Positions 4,464 through 5,213 of a stretch of DNA of 5,213 bases are shown here, one piece after another. The stretch lies in assembly GCA_934307185.1 (NCBI GenBank), contig CAKRCJ010000182.1, positions 1 through 5,213 on the forward strand, written 5' to 3'. Origin of the DNA: an uncultured Roseburia sp. GTDB lineage: Bacteria; Bacillota; Clostridia; Lachnospirales; Lachnospiraceae. The position numbers and the translations under genes were made by a program. Positions within the stretch are counted from its first letter, which is position 1. The number at the start of each line of letters is the position of its first letter. The notes below the pieces were generated by a model, which was not told the DNA's origin, made no database searches, and was given only the letters and a program-made list of their open reading frames with translations.

Positions 4464-5213
4464 ATGAAAATTGTGGCAGTTGATATCGGAGGAACCGCGA
4501 TGAAAGCGGGACTCTGGAATGGAGTGGAGCTGACCGAAAAAAAGGAATGGGAAACCCAGGCATCCCTCGGTGGAGAGCATTTGATGAAGCGTGTGAAGGA
4601 ACTCATTCATACCTATACTGGTTTTGATGCAATCGGAATTAGTACAGCAGGCGAAGTGAATACAGAGGACGGCAGCATTTTTTATGCAAACAGCAATATT
4701 CCGGGCTATACCGGTATGCCGGTAAAAAAAATACTGGAAGAAGAATTTCATGTTCCGGTGGCGGTGGAGAATGATGTAAATGCGGCAGCATTGGGAGAAC
4801 TTCATTCCGGAGCGGGAATGGGCAGCAGTGATTTTTTATGTCTGACGTATGGAACCGGAGTGGGCGGCTGTATCGTTATTGATAAAAAAGTATATGCCGG
4901 GGCATGTTATTCCGCCGGAAGCTTTGGGGGGATTGTCATTCACCCGGAGATAAAAGCTGGAACAGACAGTCTCGACGGCTGCTATGAAAGATGTGCTTCC
5001 ACTACAGGTCTTGTGAAGCGGGCAAAAAATGTAGACGCTTCGCTGGATAATGGGAAAAAGATTTTTGCAGCAAAGGACAGACCGGAAGTAAAAGAGCAGA
5101 TAGATGGCTGGATTGATGATATCTGTACCGGACTTGTGACACTGTGTTGTATATTCAATCCATCGAAAATTATTCTCGGTGGAGGTGTGATGGCACAGGA
5201 ATATGTACTATCC
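4464..5213 (+). CDS. nanK: ROK family sugar kinase, probable N-acetylmannosamine kinase (partial, 3' cut off)
   Basis: The frame opens at ATG 4464 and stays open for 250 codons to the window edge; ROK kinases are about 290-320 residues, so roughly 40-70 are missing. It should phosphorylate ManNAc with ATP. ROK marks seen are the phosphate loop VDIGGTAMKAG at residues 6-16, VENDVNAAALGE at 101-112 with the catalytic Asp104, YGTGVGG at 129-135, and FNPSKIILGGGV at 231-242. Oddities: the sugar-binding E-x-G-H motif reads S-F-G-G (153-156), and the zinc cluster CxCGxxGC is reduced to one matching Cys (173), although the following Glu175 of GCxE is kept. ROK membership is firm. ManNAc kinase rests mainly on its place 32 bases after nanE, and glucokinase-like or altered specificity cannot be excluded. 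Confidence 0.88.
   Translation, partial: MKIVAVDIGGTAMKAGLWNGVELTEKKEWETQASLGGEHLMKRVKELIHTYTGFDAIGISTAGEVNTEDGSIFYANSNIPGYTGMPVKKILEEEFHVPVAVENDVNAAALGELHSGAGMGSSDFLCLTYGTGVGGCIVIDKKVYAGACYSAGSFGGIVIHPEIKAGTDSLDGCYERCASTTGLVKRAKNVDASLDNGKKIFAAKDRPEVKEQIDGWIDDICTGLVTLCCIFNPSKIILGGGVMAQEYVLS

Noticed and set aside
4314..4805. Antisense open frame of 163 codons opposite the nanE end and nanK start
   Set aside because: It lies opposite two firmly identified genes, is rich in Cys, His and Phe as expected for a shadow frame, and has no recognisable domain.

Overview
The window is a co-directional, plus-strand sialic acid (N-acetylneuraminate, Neu5Ac) uptake and breakdown operon of the Firmicutes/Clostridia type. 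AT-rich intergenic DNA, AGGAGG-type ribosome binding sites, codon use and the MalFG-like ABC importer all suggest a gut anaerobe of the Lachnospiraceae (Blautia/Ruminococcus/Roseburia-like). This is an inference from style and gene order. The species cannot be named from the sequence alone.

Layout: (1) the last 51 codons of what is probably the extracellular solute-binding protein, then a strong intrinsic terminator/attenuator; (2) two ABC permeases in tandem (MalF-like, then MalG-like), each with an intact EAA loop; (3) nanA, N-acetylneuraminate lyase, with the lyase active-site residues in place and a cre-like site inside its 5' coding region; (4) a long intergenic hairpin; (5) a YhcH/NanQ-family protein (sialic acid anomerase family); (6) nanE, ManNAc-6-phosphate 2-epimerase; (7) nanK, a ROK-family sugar kinase, probably ManNAc kinase, cut by the window edge after 250 codons. 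No stretch longer than about 110 bases lacks a gene.

How the genes work together: the binding protein and the two permeases import sialic acid, powered by an ATPase not encoded here. The YhcH-like anomerase probably supplies the open-chain form. NanA splits it into pyruvate and ManNAc. NanK phosphorylates ManNAc, and NanE converts ManNAc-6-P to GlcNAc-6-P, which feeds NagA/NagB elsewhere.

The pathway itself is known. The points worth a second look are: a kinase that has lost the ROK ExGH pair and most of the zinc site; an unusual Q-G in place of the usual D-A of NanE; a Ser-to-Gly change in the NanA pocket; the cre-like site in nanA; the two intercistronic hairpins; and several start codons that lie downstream of the longest-ORF start. 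I see no convincing evidence for a wholly new system.
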